Positions 1 through 7,535 of a stretch of DNA of 20,943 bases are shown piece after piece. The stretch covers positions 1 to 20,943 of the forward strand of contig WGAU01000017.1 in the NCBI GenBank assembly GCA_015494645.1, read 5' to 3'. The notes below the pieces were generated by a model. The model worked only from the letters and a program-made list of their open reading frames with translations. It did no database searches and had not been told where the DNA came from. The position numbers were made by a program, and so were the translations under genes. Each line of letters begins with the position of its first letter. The first letter of the stretch is position 1. The DNA is from Aquificota bacterium (GTDB lineage: Bacteria; Thermosulfidibacterota; Thermosulfidibacteria; Thermosulfidibacterales; Thermosulfidibacteraceae).

Positions 1-1742
1 CTTCCCCTCAACTGATGCAACTGCGACAAGCCAAATCTCTCTGCCCCTTCCACCACCATAACCGTTGCATTGGGAACATCTATTCCCACCTCTATCACAG
101 TGGTTGACACCAGAACTTGTATATTTCCATCCTTGAACTCACTCATAACCCTTTCCTTTTCATAACCGGTCATCCGACCGTGCAAGAGTCCCACATTAAA
201 GCCCCTAAAGCGCTCCTGTATCTTGGGATACATCTCCAACACCGAAGGCAAACTCATCTTTTCAGACTCTTCAATAAGGGGAAAGACTATGTATGCCTGT
301 CTTCCTTTTTTGAGCTGGCTTTCCACAAAGGCATAGGCCTTTTCCCTTTGCTTCGGGGAGACCACCCTTGTGATCACAGGCTTTCTCCCCTTGGGAAGCT
401 CATCTATCACAGACACATCCAAATCTCCATAAACAGTCAACGCCAATGTCCTCGGTATAGGAGTTGCTGTCATAACGAGAAGATCACAGTTACCTCCTTT
501 GTCTCTGAGCATTTTCCTTTGAACCACCCCAAACCTATGCTGCTCATCAATAATGGCAAGGCCAAGCTTTCTGAAAACAACTCCCTCCTGAATAAGGGCA
601 TGGGTTCCCACAAGTATGTTGACATCTCCATTGGCCGTTCCCCTCAGTATTACCTCCCGCTCCCCTTTGGAGGTGGAAGATGTAAGAAGCTCCACTCTAA
701 CCCCCATACCCTTCAATATAGAAGAGACATTCCTGTAGTGCTGCTCTGCTAATATCTCCGTGGGAGCCATAAAAGCCACCTGATAGCCGTTGTCCACCGC
801 CACAAGGGCCGCCGCCACCGCAACCACCGTCTTACCAGAACCCACATCCCCCTGAAGCAACCTGTTCATTGGAAAAGGACTGGACATATCATCAAGTATC
901 TCCTTGATCACCCTTTTCTGTGCACTTGTCAGCTCAAAAGGCAGCAATGCCAAAAGCCTCTTCAAAAGCTCAGAATCGGTATTGAAAGAAATTCCCTTTT
1001 TTCTCTTAACCCCAACCCTTCTAACTGCCAAAGCCACCTGAGGAAGAAAAAACTCCTCAAAAATAAGCCTTATGTGCCCTTTGCTCCTCCTCTCCTTAAG
1101 AGAGGAAAGCTCATCAATGGCAGAATGAAGAACCCTAAACGCCTCAGGAAGAGACACAAGGTCCCTGTTTTTTAGGATCTCTGCTGGAATATACTCCTCA
1201 TACACCCTCTCAACCCCTTCCACGCAGCGGTGAGCTATTCCTTCCAGCGCCTTCTGCCCAACACCCTCAACGGAAGGGTAAACAGGCAAGATTCTGCGAA
1301 ACTCTTCAAAGTCAACCAACTGATAATCCCTTGTTTCAGGATGCATCACTTCAAGACATCTCTCGTACCTGTTGAACTTCACATCTCCAACCACCAAAAA
1401 CTTTCTTCCCACGACAAACCTCTTCTCAAATGCATCCTTTTTAAAGTGAAACCATTTTGCCTTGATGATGCCTGTTTCATCCCTGAATATCACCTCAAAG
1501 ATGTCGGTTCTCTTCCCAACTACTCCAGATGTCCACACCTCACCCACAAAAACAGCACGCTCCCCCGGCTTCAATTGACCTATCTTTTTTATACTGCGCC
1601 TATCCTCGTAATCCTTAGGAAAGAAGTAAAGCATGTCTTCAACGGTACGAATGCCTGCCTTTCTCAAAAGCTTAGCTCTCTTCGGACCAACCCCTTTTAC
1701 ATACTGAATGTCTGTGGAAAGATACTCAAAAAGATTCCTCAT
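1..1742 (-). CDS. recG: ATP-dependent DNA helicase RecG (3' end beyond window)
   Basis: RecG remodels stalled replication forks and branch-migrates Holliday junctions in the cytoplasm. The translation from ATG 1742 gives 580 residues and is still open at the left edge. An N-terminal wedge/OB region is followed by superfamily 2 helicase motifs: LLQGDVGSGKT (motif I), APTEILAEQH (Ia), GTHALIQ, IDEQHRFGV (DEQH motif II), MTATPIPRTLAL (III), LLHGRM, VIEVGIDVPNA (V) and the beginning of motif VI (QLHQLRG). RecG proteins are usually about 690-780 residues, so only about the last 100-150 are missing. The start ATG overlaps the aroA stop as ATGA, which indicates translational coupling as last visible gene of the minus-strand operon. 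The upstream end and family assignment are secure. Confidence 0.95.
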   Translation of the reverse strand, partial: MRNLFEYLSTDIQYVKGVGPKRAKLLRKAGIRTVEDMLYFFPKDYEDRRSIKKIGQLKPGERAVFVGEVWTSGVVGKRTDIFEVIFRDETGIIKAKWFHFKKDAFEKRFVVGRKFLVVGDVKFNRYERCLEVMHPETRDYQLVDFEEFRRILPVYPSVEGVGQKALEGIAHRCVEGVERVYEEYIPAEILKNRDLVSLPEAFRVLHSAIDELSSLKERRSKGHIRLIFEEFFLPQVALAVRRVGVKRKKGISFNTDSELLKRLLALLPFELTSAQKRVIKEILDDMSSPFPMNRLLQGDVGSGKTVVAVAAALVAVDNGYQVAFMAPTEILAEQHYRNVSSILKGMGVRVELLTSSTSKGEREVILRGTANGDVNILVGTHALIQEGVVFRKLGLAIIDEQHRFGVVQRKMLRDKGGNCDLLVMTATPIPRTLALTVYGDLDVSVIDELPKGRKPVITRVVSPKQREKAYAFVESQLKKGRQAYIVFPLIEESEKMSLPSVLEMYPKIQERFRGFNVGLLHGRMTGYEKERVMSEFKDGNIQVLVSTTVIEVGIDVPNATVMVVEGAERFGLSQLHQLRG

Positions 1743-3004
1743 TCTTCAAGGATTGAGAAAAAGTTGGGATAGGATATGGAGACCCACTGAGCCTCTCCTA
1801 TCTCAACGCCTTTTTTAGACACCAAGCCTGCAACAGCTAAGGTCATAGCTACTCTATGGTCCCTATGAGACCAGCAATGTCCACCTTCAAGCTTCAAGGG
1901 ACCCCTTATCACCATACCATCGGGTAGTTCCTCCACATCTGCTCCTATCCTTGAAAGCTCTGAAACTGTGGAAGAAATTCTGTCGCTCTCCTTCACCCTA
2001 AGCTCTGAGGCATCTTTTATAATACTCTCACCACAGGCTGCCGTCGCAACAAGCGCAAGAAGAGGAATTTCATCTATGAGCCTTGGGATCACATCCCCCT
2101 CCACCACAAAAGGCTTAAGCTCAGGAGAATACCTTGCCTCCACCTTTCCCACAGGCTCTCCCAAACGCTCCCCCTCCACTTCAAACTCCACATCAGCCCC
2201 CATACTTTTCAATACCTCAAAAAAACCAATCCTTGTTGGATTCAACAACACATCCTCAACCACTACATGGCTCCCCGGAACAAGCACGGCAGCAGCAATC
2301 CAGTAGCTGGCAGAAGAAGGGTCACCCGGCACCTCAAAGGAAAAGCCTTCAACCTCAGATCGCCGCACCGTAACCCTCAATCCGCCCACCTCAATGTCCG
2401 CTCCCAGCGCCTTAAGCATCCTTTCCGTGTGATCTCTGCTTTTGAAAGGTTCTTCAACCACCGTAGTTCCTTCTGCGTTAATCCCAGCCAATAGTATAGC
2501 CGACTTCACCTGAGCACTGGCCACCTTGGTTCTATAGCTTATCCCTTTCAAGGCACCGCCCCTTGCCGCTACAGGCAAAAGTCCATTTTCCCCTCTACCC
2601 ATGAAGCAAGCACCCATGAGGGAAAGAGGCTCAACAACTCTCCTCATAGGTCTTTTCCTCAGCGACTCATCTCCCGTTATAACGAAGAACAAAGAGTAGC
2701 CAGAAAGCAGTCCCATTAGCAATCTGGCAGTGGTACCAGAATTGCCCGCATCAAGAACATCATCGGGTTCCTTTATACCCCCTTTTATCCTGAAACCACC
2801 CTCCACATCCTCAAAGAGGACTCCGCACCTCTCCAAACAACCCTTAGTAGAAAGGCAGTCTTTGGAAAGAAGTGGATTGAGAACCACGCTTTCCCCACGG
2901 GTCACAGCGGCAAGCATAAACGCTCTGTGGGTAAGAGATTTATCCGACGGAACCCTCAATTTCCTCTTTATACCCTTAGAAGCTGGTCCTACCTTCGCCA
3001 GCAT
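1739..3004 (-). CDS. aroA: 3-phosphoshikimate 1-carboxyvinyltransferase (EPSP synthase)
   Basis: This enzyme transfers enolpyruvyl from PEP to shikimate-3-phosphate, the sixth step of the shikimate pathway. The 421 residues match the usual family length. Visible motifs are PSDKSLTHRA near the N-terminus, LDAGNSGTTARLLMGLL, RKRPMRRV, SAQVKSAILLAG, RDHTERML, GDPSSASYW, NPTRIG, LRVKESDRI and DHRVAM. SAQVK, RDHTE and NPTR are the signatures used to define class II (glyphosate-insensitive) EPSP synthases. The fourth signature, GDKS, is here SDKS. The start ATG lies inside the 3' end of the ferredoxin gene (16-nt overlap) with AGGGG just upstream, and the stop overlaps the recG start. It is a housekeeping gene carried at the tail of an iron-sulfur gene cluster. 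Confidence 0.95.
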   Translation of the reverse strand: MLAKVGPASKGIKRKLRVPSDKSLTHRAFMLAAVTRGESVVLNPLLSKDCLSTKGCLERCGVLFEDVEGGFRIKGGIKEPDDVLDAGNSGTTARLLMGLLSGYSLFFVITGDESLRKRPMRRVVEPLSLMGACFMGRGENGLLPVAARGGALKGISYRTKVASAQVKSAILLAGINAEGTTVVEEPFKSRDHTERMLKALGADIEVGGLRVTVRRSEVEGFSFEVPGDPSSASYWIAAAVLVPGSHVVVEDVLLNPTRIGFFEVLKSMGADVEFEVEGERLGEPVGKVEARYSPELKPFVVEGDVIPRLIDEIPLLALVATAACGESIIKDASELRVKESDRISSTVSELSRIGADVEELPDGMVIRGPLKLEGGHCWSHRDHRVAMTLAVAGLVSKKGVEIGEAQWVSISYPNFFSILEE

Positions 3005-3216
3005 CCCCTACGCCTACCCCTTCCACCACCCAAAAGAAGCCGTCTGGGCACCTTGAAGACAGCCCTTTTGGAACACACAACAGCACATGTCCCGCAGCAG
3101 GTGCACTTCTCATAATCTATAACGGCTTTTTTGTCCACAACGGATATGGCACTATTGGGACACTCCTTCGCGCACTTTCCACAGCCAACACACAAACCCG
3201 CCTCAACCACATACAT
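2989..3216 (-). CDS. 2[4Fe-4S] ferredoxin with basic C-terminal tail
   Basis: This is a 75-residue bacterial-type ferredoxin, a small electron carrier. Two cluster motifs are visible: Cys9-x2-Cys12-x2-Cys15-x3-Cys19-Pro and Cys38-x2-Cys41-x2-Cys44-x3-Cys48. In the second motif the usual proline after the last cysteine is serine. Residues from about 55 onward form an odd glycine/arginine-rich tail (RRLLLGGGRGRRRGCWRR). That tail is encoded where the reading frame runs over the Shine-Dalgarno region and first codons of aroA. It begins 3 nt after the stop of the DUF1847 gene. Its partner is unknown; the neighbouring ferredoxin-bearing ATPases are plausible. Confidence 0.88.
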   Translation of the reverse strand: MYVVEAGLCVGCGKCAKECPNSAISVVDKKAVIDYEKCTCCGTCAVVCSKRAVFKVPRRLLLGGGRGRRRGCWRR

Positions 3217-3219
3217 TGC

Positions 3220-3801
3220 TTACACTCCAAACACATTTCTCATGTAATAACCGGAATAAAGCGCCCCTACCGGATTGTGGGCAAGGACCCTGTCCTTAAC
3301 GACCACCGTGGTAACGGGAGCTTTGGAATACATGGAAAAGACAATATCGTGTCCCACACACAGCCCCACTATGAGGTTAAGCTCGATTCCTGCTTCGTTC
3401 AGAGCCATCGCCTGACCGATGGAATTGCAGATAGCCTCTTTCCTTTCTGGCTTTATCTTTTTAAAGCCCATCTCCTCTTTCATAATACCGCCCATCTTGC
3501 AGCAGACGGAAACTACCTCAAAGCCGTTTGCCTCAAGTATCTCCTGCAGTCTTTCAGCCTCCTCAGCCATACCAATGCAGAAGGCTATGCCAATCCTTTT
3601 AAAACCCATTCTTTGCGCAAACTCCATCACTTCATAAACCCTGCACCACTTCATATAACCGTCGCTTTCTATAGAGGTGGCTACTTCAGACAGCTTTTTT
3701 GCCCTTTCATCAGCCTCAAAGGCTTCTTTGCTTTTCTGAGCACAGCCGAAGCAATCCTTTCCCTGATAACACTCCTTGTTGGAACAATAGGCACACTTCA
3801 T
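3220..3801 (-). CDS. DUF1847 family cysteine-rich metal-binding protein
   Basis: This 193-residue protein resembles the DUF1847 family of anaerobic bacteria and archaea, whose function is unknown. The N-terminus has a zinc- or cluster-ribbon-like cysteine array (Cys3, Cys6, Cys11, Cys17, Cys20). The rest is an alpha/beta domain with conserved-looking cysteine elements: AFCIGM, VCCKMGG and GLCVGHD. There is no signal peptide, so it is probably cytoplasmic. Its start overlaps the stop of the Mrp-type ATPase gene as ATGA, and the ferredoxin follows after 3 nt. The context argues for a role in iron-sulfur or metal-cluster handling or in redox chemistry with the neighbouring ATPases, but no reaction can be named. 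Confidence 0.8.
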   Translation of the reverse strand: MKCAYCSNKECYQGKDCFGCAQKSKEAFEADERAKKLSEVATSIESDGYMKWCRVYEVMEFAQRMGFKRIGIAFCIGMAEEAERLQEILEANGFEVVSVCCKMGGIMKEEMGFKKIKPERKEAICNSIGQAMALNEAGIELNLIVGLCVGHDIVFSMYSKAPVTTVVVKDRVLAHNPVGALYSGYYMRNVFGV

Positions 3802-4682
3802 GATTTAGCCTCTCCCACATCAGCCAGCAATTTGTCCACGATAGCTGCAAACGCCCTGAAGAACGGGGAATCAGATCCCACCTCAAACAGAAGCCTGCCG
3901 CTGTCTTCCGCCTCCACGATCTTGGAATCTATGGGAATTCTTCCCAAGAAAGGCACACCGTATTCCTTAGCAGCCTTCTCCCCGCCACCTTTTTTGAACA
4001 AATACACCTCATTGCCACAGTGGGGACAGACAAAGCCGCTCATGTTCTCTATGATTCCCAGAACGGGCACATTCAGCTTCCTGGAAAAGTTTATACTTTT
4101 TTTGGAATCAAGAAGAGCCACTTCCTGAGGCGTGGTAACCACAATGGAACCGTCAAGATCCTTTATCAACTGGGCTATGCTCAAAGGCTCATCTCCTGTT
4201 CCCGGCGGAAGATCTACTATGAGAAAGTCCAGCTCCCCCCAGTTCACCTCGCTCAAGAACTGCCTTAAAGCACCCATCTTCAAAGGACCCCTCCAGATAA
4301 CCGGAGTATCGGGACTCTGAAGCAGAAAGCTCATGGAAATCACCTTCAACTCGTTATCCCCGATCACAATGGGTTCCACTCCGCTTTCGGTAACGTTCAG
4401 ATGACTTCCCTCAAGCCCCAGCATGAGAGGCACATTGGGACCGTGAATATCCGCATCCAAAAGACCAACCTTAAAGCCTCTTCTTGCGAGCTCCAAAGCG
4501 AGATTTACCGAAACGGTGGTTTTGCCCACACCGCCTTTTCCACTCATGACCATAATCTTATGCTTGATCTTAGAAAGCCTCTTTCTCAAAAGCTCTTCCT
4601 GATGCCTTCTTTGCTCCTCCTGAGAGCAGGTTGAAGCATGCTGGCAGGCAGAACATGCTTTATTCTCACCACACTTTGCCAC
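3798..4682 (-). CDS. Mrp/NBP35-family iron-sulfur carrier ATPase
   Basis: Mrp/NBP35 proteins are P-loop ATPases that bind and transfer iron-sulfur clusters. The 294 residues show an N-terminal cysteine cluster (Cys4, Cys10, Cys13, Cys19) like the NBP35 ferredoxin-type motif. A deviant Walker A follows (SGKGGVGKTT, about 47-56), then LLDADIHGPN, the switch DLPPGTGDE (about 157-165), and the conserved CPHC pair at 219-222 that bridges a cluster between two subunits. Start ATG 4682 overlaps the upstream ATPase gene by 17 nt and its stop overlaps the DUF1847 start. In Desulfovibrio an Mrp-type protein is part of the ORP clusters together with MinD-type ATPases and NifX-domain proteins, which matches the neighbours here. 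Confidence 0.93.
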   Translation of the reverse strand: MAKCGENKACSACQHASTCSQEEQRRHQEELLRKRLSKIKHKIMVMSGKGGVGKTTVSVNLALELARRGFKVGLLDADIHGPNVPLMLGLEGSHLNVTESGVEPIVIGDNELKVISMSFLLQSPDTPVIWRGPLKMGALRQFLSEVNWGELDFLIVDLPPGTGDEPLSIAQLIKDLDGSIVVTTPQEVALLDSKKSINFSRKLNVPVLGIIENMSGFVCPHCGNEVYLFKKGGGEKAAKEYGVPFLGRIPIDSKIVEAEDSGRLLFEVGSDSPFFRAFAAIVDKLLADVGEAKS

Positions 4683-5538
4683 CCCACACCTCCTTCAAAA
4701 GTTTGTCCCAGCAGTCCCTTATAACCTCACCGGCAAAACTATCTCCCTCCACGGGAGCTTTCCCCTCCATCTGAAGCAAAGGAATACTTCTATCAAAAGG
4801 GATCCTGCCAAGTATCTCTACCCCCTCACTTTTTGCCCACTCCTCCATCTGTTCCGTTAAGTCAACATTAACATCAAATCTATTCACAACAAGCCACATT
4901 TTCAGATTAAAGCTCTTGCACAATTCCACCACCCTCCTCAGATCGTGGACACCGGAGCAGGTGGGCTCCGCAACGAGCACTACATCCGTAGCTCCCGTTA
5001 TGGAAGATATGGCAGGACAGCCTATCCCCGGTGGACCGTCAATAAGCACTATATCAACTCCTCTTTCCTCGGCAATATCTTTGGCTCTTCTTCTCAACTG
5101 GGTTATGAGCTTACCGGAGTTTTCTTCCCCGGGATGAAGCTTGGCATGAAGCATGATACCGGCTCTGCTATCTGCAACAAACCACATGCCAGATTCCTTC
5201 TCTTCCAACACCACAGCTCCATAAGGACAGGCAAAATAACAAAGGGCACATCCCTCGCACATAACTGCATCCACCTTATAATTCTCGTCTATAGCATCAA
5301 AGCGACACAACTCTTTGCATTTTTCGCATCTTTCGCACACATCCTGTAAGATCCTTGCCACTTTGCGTCCCTTAAAAGAATAAGCCTCCAGCACCTTGGG
5401 CTTCAAAACGATGAACAGATCCGGAGCATCCACATCGGCATCCACCATAACCTTCTCACCGGGCAACAACGCAAAACTGGAAGCCACCGTGGTTTTGCCC
5501 GTTCCACCCTTACCGCTTATGACCACGATTTCCCTCAT
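4666..5538 (-). CDS. MinD/ParA-type ATPase with inserted 2[4Fe-4S] ferredoxin domain (copy 1)
   Basis: This 290-residue protein belongs to the 'MinD superfamily P-loop ATPase containing an inserted ferredoxin domain'. It has a deviant Walker A at 9-16 (GKGGTGKT), VDADVDAPDL at 32-41 and the DGPPG motif at about 167-171. Between them lie two [4Fe-4S] motifs, Cys68/71/74/78 and Cys94/97/100/104. The start ATG overlaps the stop of the second paralogue as ATGA. Family knowledge: paired ATPases of this kind accompany NifX-domain proteins in the ORP complex of sulfate reducers. ATP-dependent electron or cluster delivery is inferred, not shown. Confidence 0.93.
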   Translation of the reverse strand: MREIVVISGKGGTGKTTVASSFALLPGEKVMVDADVDAPDLFIVLKPKVLEAYSFKGRKVARILQDVCERCEKCKELCRFDAIDENYKVDAVMCEGCALCYFACPYGAVVLEEKESGMWFVADSRAGIMLHAKLHPGEENSGKLITQLRRRAKDIAEERGVDIVLIDGPPGIGCPAISSITGATDVVLVAEPTCSGVHDLRRVVELCKSFNLKMWLVVNRFDVNVDLTEQMEEWAKSEGVEILGRIPFDRSIPLLQMEGKAPVEGDSFAGEVIRDCWDKLLKEVWGGKVW

Positions 5539-6365
5539 AACCTGTCCTCAATGAAAGAGATAATCTGCTCAAAAACATCGCCACCGTAAGAGTGAATCAT
5601 GGGAATCCCCTCAGAGTAGGAAGAGGCAATTTCCTCGTCAAAGGGGATTGAAGCCAAAAAATCTATGCCTGAAGAACGGCAAAACTCCTGAACCATAGGC
5701 TCCTCACACAGCCCCACCTTGTTCTCCACAACACCAAAAGGCACCTTCATCTCTTCAAGAAACTCCACCACCAGCCTCATGTCCTGAAGACCAAAGGGCG
5801 TGGATTCCGCCACAAGCACCACAAAGTCTGCTCCGTCAACAGCCTCCACCACAGGACAGGTTATCCCCGGTGGAGCATCTATCACCACAAACTCCGCATC
5901 GGAAGGTATTTGTCCCCTCACCTGAGATATAAGAGGAGTTGCCATAGCCTCTCCCACAAAAAGCCTGCCCCCTATGTAGTGAATCCCTGCGCCCTTTCCC
6001 TTCTCAATCTCCCCTATGGGTCTTTCCACCTCCACAATGGCACGTTCAGGACACACAAAAGAACATGTCCCACAGGAGTGGCAAAGTTTTTCAAAAACCA
6101 GCACAGTATTGGGAAGCACCATCAGCGCATTGAACTGACACGCCTCAGCACACCTTCTGCAAAAGGTGCACAAATCTTGCTTTACCTGCGGAACAGGCTT
6201 TGTGGCTACTTTCTTTTCCTCAATCTGGACGGGAACAAAAAGTGAAACGTTGGGCTCCTCCACATCGCAATCCACAATAAACGCACCCTGCCTGCAAAGA
6301 GCCAAAGAAACAGCAATGCTGGTTTTGCCCGCCCCACCCTTACCGCTAACAACCGATATTCTCAA
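5535..6365 (-). CDS. MinD/ParA-type ATPase with inserted 2[4Fe-4S] ferredoxin domain (copy 2)
   Basis: This is a paralogue of the preceding ATPase. It has the Walker A GKGGAGKT, VDCDVEEPN, cluster motifs Cys69/72/75/79 and Cys98/101/104/108 (numbered from the GTG at 6374), and DAPPG. Two starts are possible. GTG 6374 directly abuts its only Shine-Dalgarno-like sequence. TTG 6365 has GAGGAG (6379-6374) with an 8-nt spacer and overlaps the upstream stop as TTGA, matching the ATGA overlaps elsewhere in this operon. The TTG start is therefore preferred and gives 276 residues. The protein likely works as a partner of the copy 1 ATPase in an ORP-like complex. Confidence 0.92.
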   Translation of the reverse strand: MRISVVSGKGGAGKTSIAVSLALCRQGAFIVDCDVEEPNVSLFVPVQIEEKKVATKPVPQVKQDLCTFCRRCAEACQFNALMVLPNTVLVFEKLCHSCGTCSFVCPERAIVEVERPIGEIEKGKGAGIHYIGGRLFVGEAMATPLISQVRGQIPSDAEFVVIDAPPGITCPVVEAVDGADFVVLVAESTPFGLQDMRLVVEFLEEMKVPFGVVENKVGLCEEPMVQEFCRSSGIDFLASIPFDEEIASSYSEGIPMIHSYGGDVFEQIISFIEDRL

Positions 6366-6811
6366 CTTTCGCACTCCTCTATCTTCCTCTCAATCTCGGC
6401 AATTCTTCTCTTAATCTCCTCAAGCTCCCTCTTCAAATCCTCTTTTGAAACCCCACCGGATACCGGTTTCTTTTCAGAAGATACTGTTCCGAGCCTTCCA
6501 GAAACGAACCTCTCAACCGCTTCCCTGATGGTTATACCGGAGACCCCGGTTATAACCCGAACGCCTGCGGCATCCAAAGCCTGAGAAGCATTGGGACCCA
6601 CATGCCCTGTAATCAAAACCTTGGCTCCTTTATCTGCAACAAGCTGAGCCGACTGAATCCCTGCACCTCCGTGTGCGTTAACATTGGGATTTGCCATACT
6701 CTCAGCATCCATAGTCTCCGTATTAACAAACACAAAGTATTGTGCCCTGCCGAAGCGGGGATCAACCTCCGCATCAAGACCGGCAGAAAGAGCCGTTACG
6801 CAAACCTTCAT
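6362..6811 (-). CDS. NifX/NifB-type (dinitrogenase Fe-Mo cofactor family) protein with coiled-coil tail
   Basis: The 149-residue protein has an ORP/NifX-type fold at about 1-105. Landmarks are DPRFGRAQYFVFV, the conserved NAHGGAGIQ with its histidine, and ITGHVGPNA. Proteins of this family bind metal-sulfur clusters, either the FeMo cofactor precursor in NifX or a Mo-Cu-S cluster in Desulfovibrio orange protein. Residues about 122-149 form a charged amphipathic helix with regularly spaced Leu/Ile (LKRELEEIKRRIAEIERKIE), a likely coiled coil for self-assembly or docking. Start ATG 6811 follows the upstream stop by 2 nt. No nif structural genes are visible, so a nitrogenase role is not supported. 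Confidence 0.9.
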   Translation of the reverse strand: MKVCVTALSAGLDAEVDPRFGRAQYFVFVNTETMDAESMANPNVNAHGGAGIQSAQLVADKGAKVLITGHVGPNASQALDAAGVRVITGVSGITIREAVERFVSGRLGTVSSEKKPVSGGVSKEDLKRELEEIKRRIAEIERKIEECES

Positions 6812-6813
6812 GG

Positions 6814-7494
6814 CTAATGCTTCCCGCAGGAGTCTCTGTGTTCCTTATGATCGCACAAACTACCATCAAAGCGCTCTCCAAAAATTACGGCACGTAACAC
6901 ATCTATAACCTTACCCTGAGCACCCGCCACTGGCTCTATCCCCTCTTGCTGGAATAAAATGGCAGCCTTCTGCCCCATGCCACCGGCAACCACAACATCC
7001 GCTCCATGTCGCTTAACAAATGAAGGCAAAAGTCCGGGACCATGTATGTTCACATAGGCGTTTTCTACAACATCCACATCCACAATCTCCCCGTCCTCGT
7101 CCACCTCAACAAAAGTAAAATAAGGAGCTCCCCTGAAGTGAGGCGCCACCTCAGCCTCAAGCCCTCCCGGAGCCTCTGTGGCAAAAGCAATCCTCATCTT
7201 AAACCTCCCCCTGCTTTTATAGTAAACACAGGCGTTTCTATTGCTATTGGGACACTTTAAAACCTTCCAGCACGGCGCAACCTCGAATAACCTCCTGACT
7301 CCGGCAATATTAACCCCCTCTTCAAGAAGCACCCTTATGCATCTTAACTTCTGAACATCCTCCTCAGTATAAAAACGCTTTCCCCCTATCCTCTTGGGAG
7401 AAATCAGCCCTTCCTTCTCGTAAATTCGCAGCATCCTCGGATGCACCCCAAGCATCCGGCTAACCATCCCTATGGAATACACCGGCTTTTTCAT
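6814..7494 (-). CDS. MerR-family regulator fused to a NifX/ORP-type domain
   Basis: The N-terminal part is a MerR winged-helix DNA-binding domain (YSIGMVSRMLGVHPRMLRIY, then the wing RIGGKRFYTEEDVQKL). It ends in a cysteine trio CW-x4-C-x7-C (PCWKVLKCP...AC) that could hold a metal or cluster. A NifX-type domain follows (MRIAFATEA...HFRGAPYFTFVEVD...NIHGPGLL), with a C-terminal Cys/His tail (CDHKEHRDSCGKH). Start ATG 7494 is preferred; ATG 7500 is nearly equal and would suit a leaderless mRNA from the predicted promoter. An upstream frame extension to 7560 would cross the promoter. An internal ATG at 7197 begins the NifX domain and has its own strong Shine-Dalgarno. It is first gene of the operon and probably its autoregulator. 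Confidence 0.88.
   Translation of the reverse strand: MKKPVYSIGMVSRMLGVHPRMLRIYEKEGLISPKRIGGKRFYTEEDVQKLRCIRVLLEEGVNIAGVRRLFEVAPCWKVLKCPNSNRNACVYYKSRGRFKMRIAFATEAPGGLEAEVAPHFRGAPYFTFVEVDEDGEIVDVDVVENAYVNIHGPGLLPSFVKRHGADVVVAGGMGQKAAILFQQEGIEPVAGAQGKVIDVLRAVIFGERFDGSLCDHKEHRDSCGKH
7198..7212 (-). promoter_or_regulatory. Internal ribosome binding site before the NifX domain of the MerR fusion
   Basis: On the minus strand AGGGGGAGG (7212-7204) lies 6 nt before an in-frame ATG at 7197-7195. That ATG encodes the first methionine of the NifX-type domain (MRIAFATEA), exactly where stand-alone family members begin. The site is stronger than anything before the MerR start. It predicts a second, separate NifX-only product of about 127 residues from the same frame. 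Confidence 0.65.
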
Positions 7495-7506
7495 AATCAT
7501 GTGGTT

Positions 7507-7535
7507 TACATATGACATGACAATAATATTGTCAA
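7507..7535 (-). promoter_or_regulatory. Promoter of the merR-nifX-ATPase-aroA-recG operon
   Basis: A perfect -35 TTGACA (7535-7530) is followed by a 17-nt spacer and the -10-like TATGTA (7512-7507). A 19-nt spacer with TGTAAA (7510-7505) is an alternative and would be typical of MerR-regulated promoters. Initiation would fall near 7500, at or just before the first ATGs of the regulator, leaving little or no leader. The spacer holds most of the 17-bp palindrome. Confidence 0.6.

Noticed and set aside
3277..4128. Long plus-strand frame (283 codons) opposite the Mrp and DUF1847 genes
   Set aside because: It is antisense to two well-supported genes and its translation has no recognisable family features. 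Similar antisense frames over recG, aroA and the EAL gene were rejected for the same reason.
6362..6811. Nitrogen-fixation assignment (NifX) for the small cluster protein
   Set aside because: No nifHDK, nifB or nifEN genes are present, and the neighbours match ORP clusters rather than nitrogenase loci.
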